Source: CAIWHR01 sp963781285 (GTDB taxonomy: Bacteria; Pseudomonadota; Gammaproteobacteria; Burkholderiales; Casimicrobiaceae). From it: 64,000 nt of DNA. The number at the start of each line of letters is the position of its first letter. Position 1 is the first letter of the stretch. Positions 18,579-26,563 of the stretch are shown here, one piece after another. A program made the position numbers and the translations under genes. The stretch covers positions 1-64,000 of the forward strand of contig CAWAFI010000024.1 in assembly GCA_963781285.1 (NCBI GenBank). Direction: 5' to 3'. The notes beneath the pieces were generated by a model. That model made no database searches. It was not told the DNA's origin and saw nothing but the letters and a program-made list of their open reading frames with translations.

Positions 18579-20036
18579 ATGACGACACCGAGGACCGCGG
18601 AGTTCGACCACGGGAGCAAGCAGCCAACCGTCGCGGCGATCGACGGGTTCCGAGGCCGGCTGATCAGTGCCGCCCACGCCGACTACGACATCGCCCGTGC
18701 AGTCTGGAACGGTGCCATCGACCGGCGCCCGCGCCTGATCGCCCGATGCATCGGGACCGCCGACGTGGTCGCGGCCGTGCGTTTCGCCCGCGACCACGAT
18801 CTGGAGATCGCCATACGGGGCGGAGGCCACAACGTGGCGGGCACCGCCGTTTGCGACGACGGGATCGTCATCGACCTCTCGGCGATGCGGGCCGTGCGGG
18901 TCGATCCCGCCGACCGCAGGGCCTGGGTGCAGGGTGGTGCGTTGTGGGGCGACGTCGACCACGAGACCCAGGCGCACGGTCTGGCCACCACCGGCGGAAT
19001 CGTGAGCCATACCGGAGTCGCCGGGCTCACCCTCGGCGGAGGCGTCGGCTGGCTGATGCGCAAGCACGGCCTCACGGTCGACAACCTCCTCGCCGTCGAC
19101 GTCGTGACGGCCGACGGCGAGCTGCTGCGGGCGTCCGAGGACGAGCACCCCGACCTGTTCTGGGCGTTGCGAGGCGGCGGCGGCAACTTTGGCGTGGTCA
19201 CCTCGTTCGAATTCCGCCTCCACTCCGTCGGGCCCACCGTCCTGGCCGGGCCCATCCTCTGGGACGCGACCGACGCCGTGGAGGTCCTCCGCTTCTACCG
19301 CGACTTCGTCCGCGACGCTCCCGACGAGCTCGGCACGGTCGTGAGGTTCGGCGCCGCGCCGCCGCTACCGGTCATCCCCGAGGATCTGCACTGGCGCCCG
19401 GTGGTGATGGTCGGTACCTGCTACGCCGGGCCGATCGAGGACGGTGAGCAGGGGCTCCGCCCGCTCCGCGCATCCCGGACTCCCCTCCTCGACCTGGTCG
19501 GACCCACGCCGTACGTGGGATTCCAAAGCGCGCTCGACTCGACCGTCGTCCACGGTTGGAACTACTACTGGAAGTCCACCCACCTCCCCGAGCTCCGCGA
19601 CGACCTCATCGACGTGATCGCCGAGCACGCGTTCTCCTGCTCGTCGCCGCGGTCGTACGTGGCGATGTTCCATCTGAAGGGGGCGGTGAGCCGAGTGGCC
19701 GAGGGCGGGACGGCGTTCGGGAACCGGCAGGCGTCGCACGCGATCACCGTCGATGGTGTGTGGCGGCCCGGCGAGGACTTCGGCGACCGGGACATCGCTT
19801 GGACGAGGGGGGTCTTCGCCGCCCTCGGCCGCTTCCGCGAAGGCGTCTACGTCAACTTCCTCGGCGGCGACGAAGACCCCGACCGGGTCCGCGAGGCGTA
19901 CGGCGACTCCGTCTACGACCGGCTGGTGGACGTGAAGACCATGTACGATCCCGACAACGTCTTCCACCACAACCAGAACATCCGCCCGGGATTGAGTGAT
20001 GGTGTGGGTGGTTCCGATGGCGCGGGCGACGTTTGA
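18579..20036 (+). CDS. FAD-dependent oxidoreductase with BBE domain
   Basis: A 485-residue oxidase of the PCMH-type FAD family (6-hydroxynicotine oxidase/berberine-bridge-like). The FAD domain shows IRGGGHNVAGTAV, whose His is the usual site of covalent flavin attachment. It continues with HTGVAGLTLGGGVGWLMRKH and DLFWALRGGGGNFGVVTSFE. The C-terminal BBE domain ends in YDPDNVFHHNQNI. GAAAGGAGGA precedes the ATG at 18579, and the longer open frame upstream is ignored. It pairs with the divergent HxlR regulator. Very high third-position GC and close likeness to actinobacterial enzymes suggest transfer as a two-gene unit. Confidence 0.9.
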   Translation: MTTPRTAEFDHGSKQPTVAAIDGFRGRLISAAHADYDIARAVWNGAIDRRPRLIARCIGTADVVAAVRFARDHDLEIAIRGGGHNVAGTAVCDDGIVIDLSAMRAVRVDPADRRAWVQGGALWGDVDHETQAHGLATTGGIVSHTGVAGLTLGGGVGWLMRKHGLTVDNLLAVDVVTADGELLRASEDEHPDLFWALRGGGGNFGVVTSFEFRLHSVGPTVLAGPILWDATDAVEVLRFYRDFVRDAPDELGTVVRFGAAPPLPVIPEDLHWRPVVMVGTCYAGPIEDGEQGLRPLRASRTPLLDLVGPTPYVGFQSALDSTVVHGWNYYWKSTHLPELRDDLIDVIAEHAFSCSSPRSYVAMFHLKGAVSRVAEGGTAFGNRQASHAITVDGVWRPGEDFGDRDIAWTRGVFAALGRFREGVYVNFLGGDEDPDRVREAYGDSVYDRLVDVKTMYDPDNVFHHNQNIRPGLSDGVGGSDGAGDV

Positions 20037-20159
20037 TCGATGTGGGGTGGTGTTGGGTAGGGTGCGAGGCTGCCGGACTCGACGTTCGCAACGACTTGGT
20101 GGACCGCAAACCGTCGCCCGATGCTTCCGTCTGCTCTGAAGCAGGAGTCTGACCGCTGA

Positions 20160-20414
20160 CTATGCCGGCAGCTTCGCCTTTCGACCTGGCGCTGGAGGTG
20201 GGACCCAACCCGACATGCGACACAGCAAACCGTCGGTTCGTTTGCCGTGCTCGAAGCGGGTCAGGCTGCAGGTGATGATGGCGCCCGTCGCGGCCAGTTC
20301 GGCGAGCCGCTGTCGCACCTTCGCTATCGGCATGCCGGTCTCCTTGGCGAGCTCCGAGTCGAGTCGCTGACCGTATTGCTTGAGGCAATTCAGGATTTCG
20401 GGCACGGCAGGCAC
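20160..20414 (-). CDS. Small winged-helix protein, 84 residues
   Basis: A compact DNA-binding-like protein. The segment EILNCLKQYGQRLDSELAKE followed by TGMPIAKVRQRLAELAATGAI forms a helix-turn-helix with a wing region (CSLTRFEHGKRTDGLLCRMS). The tail is Pro/Lys-rich. It resembles the small wHTH (FaeA-like) proteins common in Burkholderiales. It is isolated, so its target is unknown. Confidence 0.7.
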   Translation of the reverse strand: MPAVPEILNCLKQYGQRLDSELAKETGMPIAKVRQRLAELAATGAIITCSLTRFEHGKRTDGLLCRMSGWVPPPAPGRKAKLPA

Positions 20415-20680
20415 CGGTGGAAGGGGTAAGCACTGTAACAGACCCCGAACTCGTCTTCACAATCCGCGTGATCACTATCGCACCCTCCGGTCGTGAGCTG
20501 TCTTAACCGAGGCTTGATCTCGCAGGCGGTGTCAGATCATATCAGCGGTCCCAGTTCGGCCAGGAGCCGTCATTCGCGGAACCGCTATTCGATCACTCGG
20601 TCAGCGCTAAGCAGTAGCGCCTGCGCGATCAGCCCAGGCGTGACGGCGCACAATTCGCGCTTATGTCGCGCCGAGGGCCG
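20415..20680. other. Intergenic, nothing recognised
   Basis: About 265 bases without a supported gene. It presumably carries the leftward promoter of the small winged-helix gene, but no clear motif was seen. Confidence 0.35.
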
Positions 20681-21232
20681 CTATTGCTGGAAAGATCTTG
20701 ACTGCAGCAGGCCGCGGGCGGCCTGCCTCACGTCGGGCGAGGAGAAGCGGAAGGCAGCGCGATCCAGCAGGTAGTGGATGAAGCCAGTCGCGAAGCCCAG
20801 TGCCAGCAGCGCCGGCACGATCCAGCCAAGGCTTCTGCCAGCACGACGAAACCGCCGCCCACAACGAGCGCGAACCACCGATCGAGCCGTCGCGTGGTCG
20901 CGTCCGACGCTCGTCCCGCGCGCGCGGTAGAGGCTGAGCAGCCCGAAATGCTGCGCGGCAAAATGGTAACTCACCAGCAGGTAGTTCAGGACGGCGAACC
21001 AGACCACGCGCTCGGTCAGCGGCATCGGTAGCACGCTCTCGGGAGCCAGCAGCAGGGCGAAGCAGGCCACGGCAATGGCCAACGGGGCCACTACGAAGCG
21101 CAGCCGCTGCGTGGCGAGCGGCGGGCGGTAGGCCGGGGTCGCGTAGGCCAGCCAGGCCGACGAGACGCGGTGGCCGAACCACAGTGGTACCGCGAGGGCG
21201 AAGAACAGCCTGTCCACCGGGCTGGCACGCAC
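20681..21232 (-). pseudogene. Membrane protein fragment with internal frame breaks
   Basis: A multi-pass membrane protein with hydrophobic segments at VVAPLAIAVACFALLLA, VVWFAVLNYLLVSYHFAAQ and IVPALLALGFATGFIHYLL. Between HAT and WIVPAL the reading frame turns Arg-rich and hydrophilic. The next frame there reads RRLDRWFALVVGGGFVVLAE, a natural membrane helix, so two compensating indels (about 20815-20905) are inferred. The start is unclear: the frame begins with GTG and continues upstream in plausible coding sequence, so the N-terminus may also be missing. Function unknown. Confidence 0.5.
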
Positions 21233-21429
21233 GTCGTCATGACCCGCGGGCAGGCGGGCTTCCGGACTACAGCGAACTCTTCAGGTTCGGTTGGCCGGGC
21301 GAGTACTCAATCCGTGTGATCATCGCGCCGCGTCCAAGCGCGAAAGTGGTTTAAGCGCGGTTCGCGTCAACCATACGATCTGACGGACCGTACCCGGGCT
21401 TCGCCGGGCGCTTTCCCCCGCTCGCTGCT

Positions 21430-21528
21430 CTATACGATGAACATGCAAGCGTGGGCATGGCGCGTGGCGAAAAGCACTGCAACAATCAAGAGTACGGCAA
21501 TCAAAATCCGTTCGGTCGATTTGGACAT
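21430..21528 (-). CDS. Small membrane or secreted peptide, 32 residues
   Basis: MSKSTERILIAVLLIVAVLF followed by ATRHAHACMFIV. It is a single hydrophobic helix with a basic start and a short tail containing His-Ala-His-Ala-Cys. An excellent AAGGAGATTGCC site sits directly before the ATG at 21528, which supports expression. The tail could bind metal (inference). Homology cannot be judged at this length. Confidence 0.55.
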   Translation of the reverse strand: MSKSTERILIAVLLIVAVLFATRHAHACMFIV

Positions 21529-21792
21529 GGCAATCTCCTTGGTGATCTGCGCACTAACGTCCCCAGGAAGTCCACTGCGGAGTGATGCAAGGTTCACGCC
21601 ATTCGGGCTTCTGGGCCAAGCAGCGGGCGAACAACCGGGGACTCGCAGTAGAAGACCACCGACAAGGCATCCCTTAAGGGTACGGGGAGCCGCATCGTCG
21701 AACGCGCCCTGTGCGACGCCCTTGGAAGGCACCCACAGGCCCATGTGGCTGTTACACCGCCCGACCGGGCGCGTCGCCGGAACCGTCGCGAT

Positions 21793-21936
21793 CTAATGCC
21801 GGTCTAGCGCGAGCAGGTGTGCGACCATGGCCCACCCGGCGCGGAACAGGTCGCCCCAGGAGCCGCTCTGCGGCAGGGAATGGTCTTCAATGTGCCGTCC
21901 TAGGTTGGCACTCGGTGGCAGCAGCATCCAGTACAT
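21793..21936 (-). CDS. Small protein, 47 residues
   Basis: The ATG at 21936 has a near-perfect GGAGGTG ribosome binding site five bases upstream. The product begins MYWMLLPPSANLG and ends WAMVAHLLALDRH. It is rich in Trp and Leu and probably membrane-associated or amphipathic. It stands in a gap otherwise lacking genes, about 260 bases upstream of the 32-residue peptide gene on the same strand. No family is recognised. Confidence 0.5.
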   Translation of the reverse strand: MYWMLLPPSANLGRHIEDHSLPQSGSWGDLFRAGWAMVAHLLALDRH

Positions 21937-22132
21937 GGCCCACCTCCGCTATGAACGCGCGTGGTCCGGGCGTGATAAGCCGCTCGGGGAGCAGCAACAT
22001 GCATTGAATGTGCCAGAACGTATCATCGCGTTGCGGTTGAATGCGATCGGCACCACCCCGGCGTCGGCTCCTGACGATTGCCGACCATCGCGTCTGACGC
22101 GGACGAGGGGCCGCGAAGTCAAGGCATGGCAG

Positions 22133-22294
22133 TTACGGCTGCACGAAATGCTCGATCGGTCGCACCTCGATGCCCCATCCCACTTGCTCGCCCAGGTGTG
22201 CCGCTGGGTGTTGCGAGGCGACCCGGGTCGCCTCATTCAGGTCCCGTGCTTCGATGATGAAGAAAGCCCCGACTTGGTCGCGTCCGCGGGTGAG
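22133..22294 (-). pseudogene. DGPF (YCII-related) protein, C-terminal remnant
   Basis: The frame between the TAG at 22295-22297 and the TAA at 22133 encodes GRDQVGAFFIIEARDLNEAT and IEVRPIEHFVQP. This is unmistakably the C-terminal half of a YCII/DGPF protein like the two intact ones upstream. The N-terminal half, including the DGPF motif, is missing. It is a third, decayed member of the ECF42-linked gene set. Confidence 0.75.
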
Positions 22295-22375
22295 CTAGCC
22301 TCCACCCAGAGTTGGCCAGGGGACAGCTAGATCGACAGGTTCTGCAACCTTCCTCGAATGGAGGATCTGTCTTGA

Positions 22376-22792
22376 CTACTTCTTCGTCCCGACGCCCATT
22401 TCGCGAAAGCGCTCGATGGCCTCGCTGGGACCGAAGTCCTCCAGCTCGAACAGCTGGCGAACCTCGATCTCGCCCGCTTTGCCATCTCCGGCGGGATTGG
22501 GAAAGCGCCGGGTCCATTCGATCGCCTCGTCCCTCGACTTCACCTGGATGAGGGTGTAGCCGGCGATGATTTCCTTCGCTTCGGTAAAGGGGCCGTCGGT
22601 GAAGTGGCGCGTCTCTCCCGCGTACCTGATGCGCCAACCCTTCGAGCTCGGCTGGAGCCCGGAGGCATCGAGCAGGGCCCCCGCTTTCGCCAGCTCCTCG
22701 TGGTATTGCGCCATTGCCGCAATGAGCTTCTCTTCCGGCATCGCGCCGGCTTCGGAGTCCTTGCTGGCCTTTACGATAATCATGAATCGCAT
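22376..22792 (-). CDS. DGPF-domain (YCII-related) protein
   Basis: A 138-residue YCII-fold protein carrying the signature TDGPFTEAKEIIAGYTLIQV and ending with a sequence around EVRQLFELEDFGPSEAIERF. DGPF proteins are characteristically encoded with ECF42 sigma factors; their biochemical role is unproven. The second ATG (22792) is chosen because AAGGAG abuts the first ATG (22798) but is well spaced for the second. It lies 24 bases after the other DGPF gene, so the two form an operon. Confidence 0.88.
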   Translation of the reverse strand: MRFMIIVKASKDSEAGAMPEEKLIAAMAQYHEELAKAGALLDASGLQPSSKGWRIRYAGETRHFTDGPFTEAKEIIAGYTLIQVKSRDEAIEWTRRFPNPAGDGKAGEIEVRQLFELEDFGPSEAIERFREMGVGTKK

Positions 22793-22822
22793 CGTCATCT
22801 CCTTCCGATTTCAGGGTGCGGG

Positions 22823-23158
22823 TTATTGCACGGACAGTTCCCTGACGGGGCGCACCTCGATGCTGCCCACCCGCGCCGGGGGAATCCGCGAGGCCAACTG
22901 GAGGGCCTCGTTCAAGTCGTTGGCGTCGATCAGGTAAAACCCGGCGAGCTGCTCCTTCGTCTCGGCAAAGGGTCCGTCGGTCACGGACACCTTGCCGCTG
23001 CGGACACGCACGGTCGTCGCCGTGTGAACCGATTGGAGGGCCTCGGCGGCGATCGCGTGTCCACTCGTCCGCAGCCCGTCTCCGTAGGCCTTGCATTCGC
23101 TGTCGGGCACGTCCTCGAGTTTCTTCTCTTCAAGGTAGACCAGGCACAGGTACTTCAT
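22823..23158 (-). CDS. DGPF-domain (YCII-related) protein
   Basis: A 111-residue YCII-fold protein beginning MKYLCLVYLEEKKLEDVPD. It has the signature TDGPFAETKEQLAGFYLIDA and the ending GSIEVRPVRELSVQ. AAAGGAGGAAGC precedes the ATG. It is the first gene of a two-gene operon with the second DGPF protein. Its upstream region is cut short by the MITE-like element whose edge lies 59 bases away, so its original promoter may have been displaced. Confidence 0.9.
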   Translation of the reverse strand: MKYLCLVYLEEKKLEDVPDSECKAYGDGLRTSGHAIAAEALQSVHTATTVRVRSGKVSVTDGPFAETKEQLAGFYLIDANDLNEALQLASRIPPARVGSIEVRPVRELSVQ

Positions 23159-23216
23159 GCTTCCTCCTTTTCAGGGCCCAACGCTGTGGACTCGAATCGA
23201 TCGCCAGGTCAAGTCC

Positions 23217-23493
23217 CTAGGAGCCTGTCGGACTTACTTTCGCGCATGCGTTGCGGGTCAAAAAGCGATGGATGCAAGGCGCGAGGCGCAGCGAATATCG
23301 GGAATATTCGCCAGCCGAGCAACGCAGCAGACGCGCTTTTTGACCCGCAACCCGGAGGGACGGGGCGCTTTGGCGGCATTTCTTCGTTGTTCGCCCTTGC
23401 CATAGTCCCGCTATGGCTTCAGGCTCACGCCTCGAACTGCCGCCAAATCGCCTCCCCGTCGCATACGTGAAAGTAAGTCCGACAGGCTCCTAG
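23217..23493. mobile_element. MITE-like element, 277 bp, long inverted ends
   Basis: Terminal inverted repeats of about 34 bases (23217-23250 and 23460-23493) share CTAGGAGCCTGTCGGACTTA and differ at only a few positions. The interior contains further palindromic stretches, including GCGTTGCGGGTCAAAAAGCG pairing with a copy near 23332-23352. There is no open frame of its own. Elements with this AGCCTGTCGGACTT terminus are scattered in beta- and gammaproteobacterial genomes. It sits between the DGPF operon and the DUF1579 gene. Confidence 0.65.
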
Positions 23494-23549
23494 AGGGTCC
23501 CGATCCAACTTCGCCGTCTTACCATCCGCAGCACAGACCGTGTTCGCAC

Positions 23550-24032
23550 CTATCGCTTCCGCCGATACTTCACTGTCATGAACGTCTTCCACTTCCCCTC
23601 GTCGCCGAGCACATGCGACGTCAGCACTCGCTCGTCGTCGCTCTCGATCTCGATCACGTCCTTGTATTTCGCCAATTTTCCCTCGGTAGTCCAGTCAGGG
23701 CCCTCGGTATTGAGCGTCAGCAACTTCCCCGACGCGTCCAGTGATCCGTCGTACACCCACAGGGAAGTCATCATCGAGCCGATCCAGGTTCCCACGTACC
23801 GCTTTTTCTGCGGGTCGTAGCCGAGCGTCACCAACATTGTCGCCGTGCCTCCGCCGGGCATCTCGCCGCGGCCCTCACACAGCACCCAGAGTCCGCCCAT
23901 CGAACGCACGCTCTCCGTTCCCTTGCACTTCTCCGACGGTTTGCCCGGCCCCGTCGACGCCTCGAACTCGTAGGTCCACTCACCAACGAGCTTGTGCAGC
24001 CACTCGTGTTCCTTCTGCGGTTCGGTCTTCAT
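23550..24032 (-). CDS. DUF1579 protein
   Basis: A 160-residue protein with the DUF1579 pattern: HEWLHKLVGEWTYEFEAST, GGLWVLCEGRGEMPGGG, MLVTLGYDPQKKRYVGTWIG and the closing strand WKTFMTVKYRRKR. A lipocalin-like beta barrel is expected from the family, with unknown ligand. An ATGA overlap joins it to the small membrane protein gene upstream, and AACAGGAG precedes the ATG. DUF1579 genes recur near ECF42 sigma factors, which fits this context. Confidence 0.88.
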   Translation of the reverse strand: MKTEPQKEHEWLHKLVGEWTYEFEASTGPGKPSEKCKGTESVRSMGGLWVLCEGRGEMPGGGTATMLVTLGYDPQKKRYVGTWIGSMMTSLWVYDGSLDASGKLLTLNTEGPDWTTEGKLAKYKDVIEIESDDERVLTSHVLGDEGKWKTFMTVKYRRKR

Positions 24033-24310
24033 GGGTAACTCCTGTTGATTGGTGCTTCCTCAACCTCGAGCCCGCCGCGCCCGCCGGTTAAGGCTTGCGC
24101 AGGCCGGGCGGTGCACGGCCGCAGCACGGGAATCCCTTGCTCGACAATGCTTGCGAGCACTCGCGTCGCTGGAAGTTTCCCGCGCTGGTATAGGAAGAGC
24201 AGCATCGCCAACAGGGTTCCGCCCGGCAGCAGCATTTCCAGCATGAGATAGGGGCCGAACTTCTGTCCAAGTCGACGCCACATCCCTAATTTCGTCATGG
24301 CTATCTGCAT
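24029..24310 (-). CDS. Small membrane protein, 93 residues
   Basis: The conserved-looking core LGMWRRLGQKFGPYLMLEML is followed by a hydrophobic helix (LPGGTLLAMLLFLYQ) and a soluble, less ordered tail. GGGAG lies six bases before the ATG at 24310. The gene overlaps DUF1579 by four bases (ATGA), so the two are translationally coupled. It probably heads the operon, directly after a predicted ECF42-type promoter. Confidence 0.7.
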   Translation of the reverse strand: MQIAMTKLGMWRRLGQKFGPYLMLEMLLPGGTLLAMLLFLYQRGKLPATRVLASIVEQGIPVLRPCTARPAQALTGGRGGLEVEEAPINRSYP

Positions 24311-24364
24311 TCGCAGCTCCCGGTTCTAAGGCGGCTCCGAAACCTGTCACGCCTTCACTGCATA

Positions 24365-24391
24365 GTCGAACGGGCGAGCGCGAAATCGACA
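24365..24391 (-). promoter_or_regulatory. Predicted ECF42-type promoter
   Basis: On the minus strand TGTCGA (24386-24391) is followed after exactly 17 bases by CGAC (24365-24368), about 55 bases before the small membrane protein start. The published ECF42 promoter, as I recall it, has TGTCGA at -35 and CGA(C/T)C-like sequence at -10. An ECF42 sigma factor is encoded immediately upstream on the same strand. Confidence 0.5.
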
Positions 24392-24533
24392 CCCCGATCG
24401 CGCACCTTGTCATCCCGCCGTTCGCCGGGCTCGCGACGATCTTGCGGCGAGGGACCGCAGGTGTGCCTGGGGGCGCGCCCCAGGCCGCCACCCAGAGCCT
24501 GGCGGGTGCCGCGGGGGGAAAAACGCAAAGTAC

Positions 24534-25787
24534 CTATGCGGGCAGCTCGGCGAGCCGCCGTTCGAGAAACCGCCGCTCCGGATCCTGCCGTGCGAGCGCG
24601 AGCGCGCGTTCGTAGGAGGTGCGCGCAAGCGCGGTCCTACCCAGCCGCCGACACAGGTCCGCGTGCGCCGCGTGCGCGAGGTGGTAGTCCTGCAGCTCGC
24701 CGCGCGCGAGGATGGCGTCGATGAGCACGAGACCGGCCGCGGGGCCATCGCGCATCGCTACCGCAACCGCGCGGTTCAGCTCGACCACGGGCGACGGATC
24801 GGCACGCTCCAGGATGTCGTAGAGTCCGACGATCTCGTTCCAGTCGGTGGCGTCGGCACTGGCCGCCTCGGCATGCACAGCAGCGATCGCCGCCTGGAGC
24901 GTGTAGGGGCCGAAGCGCCGCGACGCGAGTGCTCGTTCCACCAGGGCCGTCCCCTCCGCAATCTGGTCCCGGTTCCACAGCGCGCGGTCCTGATCCGCGA
25001 GCAGGATCAGTTCGCCGCTTGGCGACATGCGCGCGCCGCGCCGCGATTCCTGCAGCAGCATCAGCGCCAGCAGTCCGATTGCTTCCGGCTCCGGCAGCAG
25101 CTCGATCAGCAGTCGTCCCAGACGGATCGCCTCCCCGGAGAGATCGAGTCGCGTCACAGACTGACCGGACGACGCCGAATAGCCCTCGTTGAACACCAGG
25201 TAGACCACGCGCAGCACGCTGTCCAGCCGTTGCGGCAACTCGTCCGGCGCCGGCACCTGGTACGGGATGCGAGCGTCGCGGATCTTTGCCTTGGCGCGCA
25301 CGATGCGCTGGGCCAGCGTGGGCGCGGCGCTGAGGAACGCCTGGGCGATTTCTTCGGTCGTGAGGCCGCAAACCTCGCGCAGCGTGAGCGCGACCTGCGC
25401 GTCCGGCGAAAGGGCAGGATGGCAGCAGGTGAAGACCAGGCGCAGTCGATCGTCCTCGATGCTTTCGGCATCCCATGGCGGCGGCGTGTCGTCGATGACG
25501 GCTTCGACCTGCTCGGCGACATCCTCGATGGCGTCGAACCGCGCGCGCCGGCGTATGCCGTCGATGGCCTTGAAGCGACCGGTCGAGACGAGCCAGGCTC
25601 GCGGGTTGGCCGGCACGCCATCACGCGGCCATTGCTCGAGCGCCGCGCTAAACGCATCGTGCAGTGCCTCCTCGGCGAGGTCGAAGTCGCCAAGCAGACG
25701 GATCAGCGTGGCGAAGACGCGGCGTGATTCGGCGCGGTAGATGGCGGCGGCCGTCTCGCGGACCGCTTCGGCGGAACCCTCGCTCAC
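24534..25787 (-). CDS. ECF42-group RNA polymerase sigma factor with TPR-like C-terminus
   Basis: A 417-residue sigma-70-family factor. Sigma2 lies at about residues 10-80 (FATLIRLLGDFDLAEEALHDAF, NPRAWLVSTGRFKAIDGIRR) and sigma4 at about 115-170 (CHPALSPDAQVALTLREVCG, LTTEEIAQAFL). A long helical C-terminal region of about 230 residues follows (LPQRLDSVLRVVYLVFNEGY, WNEIVGLYDILERADPSPVV, LNRAVAVAM). This extension and the neighbouring DGPF genes define group ECF42, which lacks a classical anti-sigma partner and uses its own C-terminal domain. It lies ten bases after the DUF72 gene. Confidence 0.92.
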   Translation of the reverse strand: MSEGSAEAVRETAAAIYRAESRRVFATLIRLLGDFDLAEEALHDAFSAALEQWPRDGVPANPRAWLVSTGRFKAIDGIRRRARFDAIEDVAEQVEAVIDDTPPPWDAESIEDDRLRLVFTCCHPALSPDAQVALTLREVCGLTTEEIAQAFLSAAPTLAQRIVRAKAKIRDARIPYQVPAPDELPQRLDSVLRVVYLVFNEGYSASSGQSVTRLDLSGEAIRLGRLLIELLPEPEAIGLLALMLLQESRRGARMSPSGELILLADQDRALWNRDQIAEGTALVERALASRRFGPYTLQAAIAAVHAEAASADATDWNEIVGLYDILERADPSPVVELNRAVAVAMRDGPAAGLVLIDAILARGELQDYHLAHAAHADLCRRLGRTALARTSYERALALARQDPERRFLERRLAELPA

Positions 25788-25797
25788 CGGAAGATCC

Positions 25798-26508
25798 CTA
25801 CGAGGACGCGAAGCCCATCAGCGTTCGCGCGTACGCCGGAGCCGTTGGCTCGTGCATGAAATACACGTAGATTTCGCGCCATGACGTGGCTTCGAGCCGA
25901 CGCACCCATTGCGCGAGATCGTCATCCGAATATGTTTCGAGTCGAAGCCGGACATAGCCCCAGGGCGCCGTCTCCACGAGGGGCGGCGGCGCATTGTCTT
26001 CGCGCTCGGAAAAGCAAAGTGCCGCCCGAGCCCCCTTGAGCGCGTCGTAGACATCGTCGGCAAACCAGCTGTCGTTGCGAAATTCGAACGCTGCACCGTG
26101 GCCGTCGGGAAGCAGGCGGAGAAACGCGGTGAGGCGCGGCAGATCCTTTTTCAGGTTGGGCGGAAGCTGAAACAGCACCGGACCACGCTTGGCGCCGAGC
26201 GCCGCGAGGTTGCGGTAGAGAAAACCCGTCGCCTCGGCTGCCGACTCCGCCTTGATCCGAGCCATGTGCGTGATCCGGCGCGACGCCTTGATCGCGAAGC
26301 GGAAGCCGTCCGGCGTCGAGCCGGCCCAGCTCTCGAGCACGGTCGTCTTGGGCATTCGATAGAACGTGTTGTTGATCTCGACCGTCGGGAGGCGTTCGGC
26401 GTACCAGGCCAACATTGCCTCCGGCTTGATGGTGTCCGGATAGAAGTTTCCCTTCCACTCCTTGAAGGAATAACCGCTGGCGCCTGCCAGAAGCCTTGAA
26501 GTCGTCAT
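25798..26508 (-). CDS. DUF72 protein
   Basis: A 236-residue TIM-barrel-like protein with the DUF72 signatures GASGYSFKEWKGNFYPD, YAERLPTVEINNTFYRMP, FAIKASRRITHMARI and LFQLPPNLKKDLPRL, plus the later AFEFRNDSWF and GYVRLRLETYSDDDLAQWV. The ATG at 26508 is chosen because it begins the domain. It is divergent from ligD with only 55 bases between starts, an arrangement often seen in proteobacteria, and is followed closely by the sigma factor. Its molecular function is unknown. Confidence 0.9.
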   Translation of the reverse strand: MTTSRLLAGASGYSFKEWKGNFYPDTIKPEAMLAWYAERLPTVEINNTFYRMPKTTVLESWAGSTPDGFRFAIKASRRITHMARIKAESAAEATGFLYRNLAALGAKRGPVLFQLPPNLKKDLPRLTAFLRLLPDGHGAAFEFRNDSWFADDVYDALKGARAALCFSEREDNAPPPLVETAPWGYVRLRLETYSDDDLAQWVRRLEATSWREIYVYFMHEPTAPAYARTLMGFASS

Positions 26509-26563
26509 GGTGTCGGGTCCCTCTGCTTGTCCGCTTGGCCTGGCGGTCACCTAGAATTCCGTC

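Noticed and set aside
24465..24485. GC palindrome GCCTGGGG/CCCCAGGC downstream of the sigma factor
   Set aside because: No T tract follows on either strand, so it is not a convincing terminator; likely chance in GC-rich DNA.
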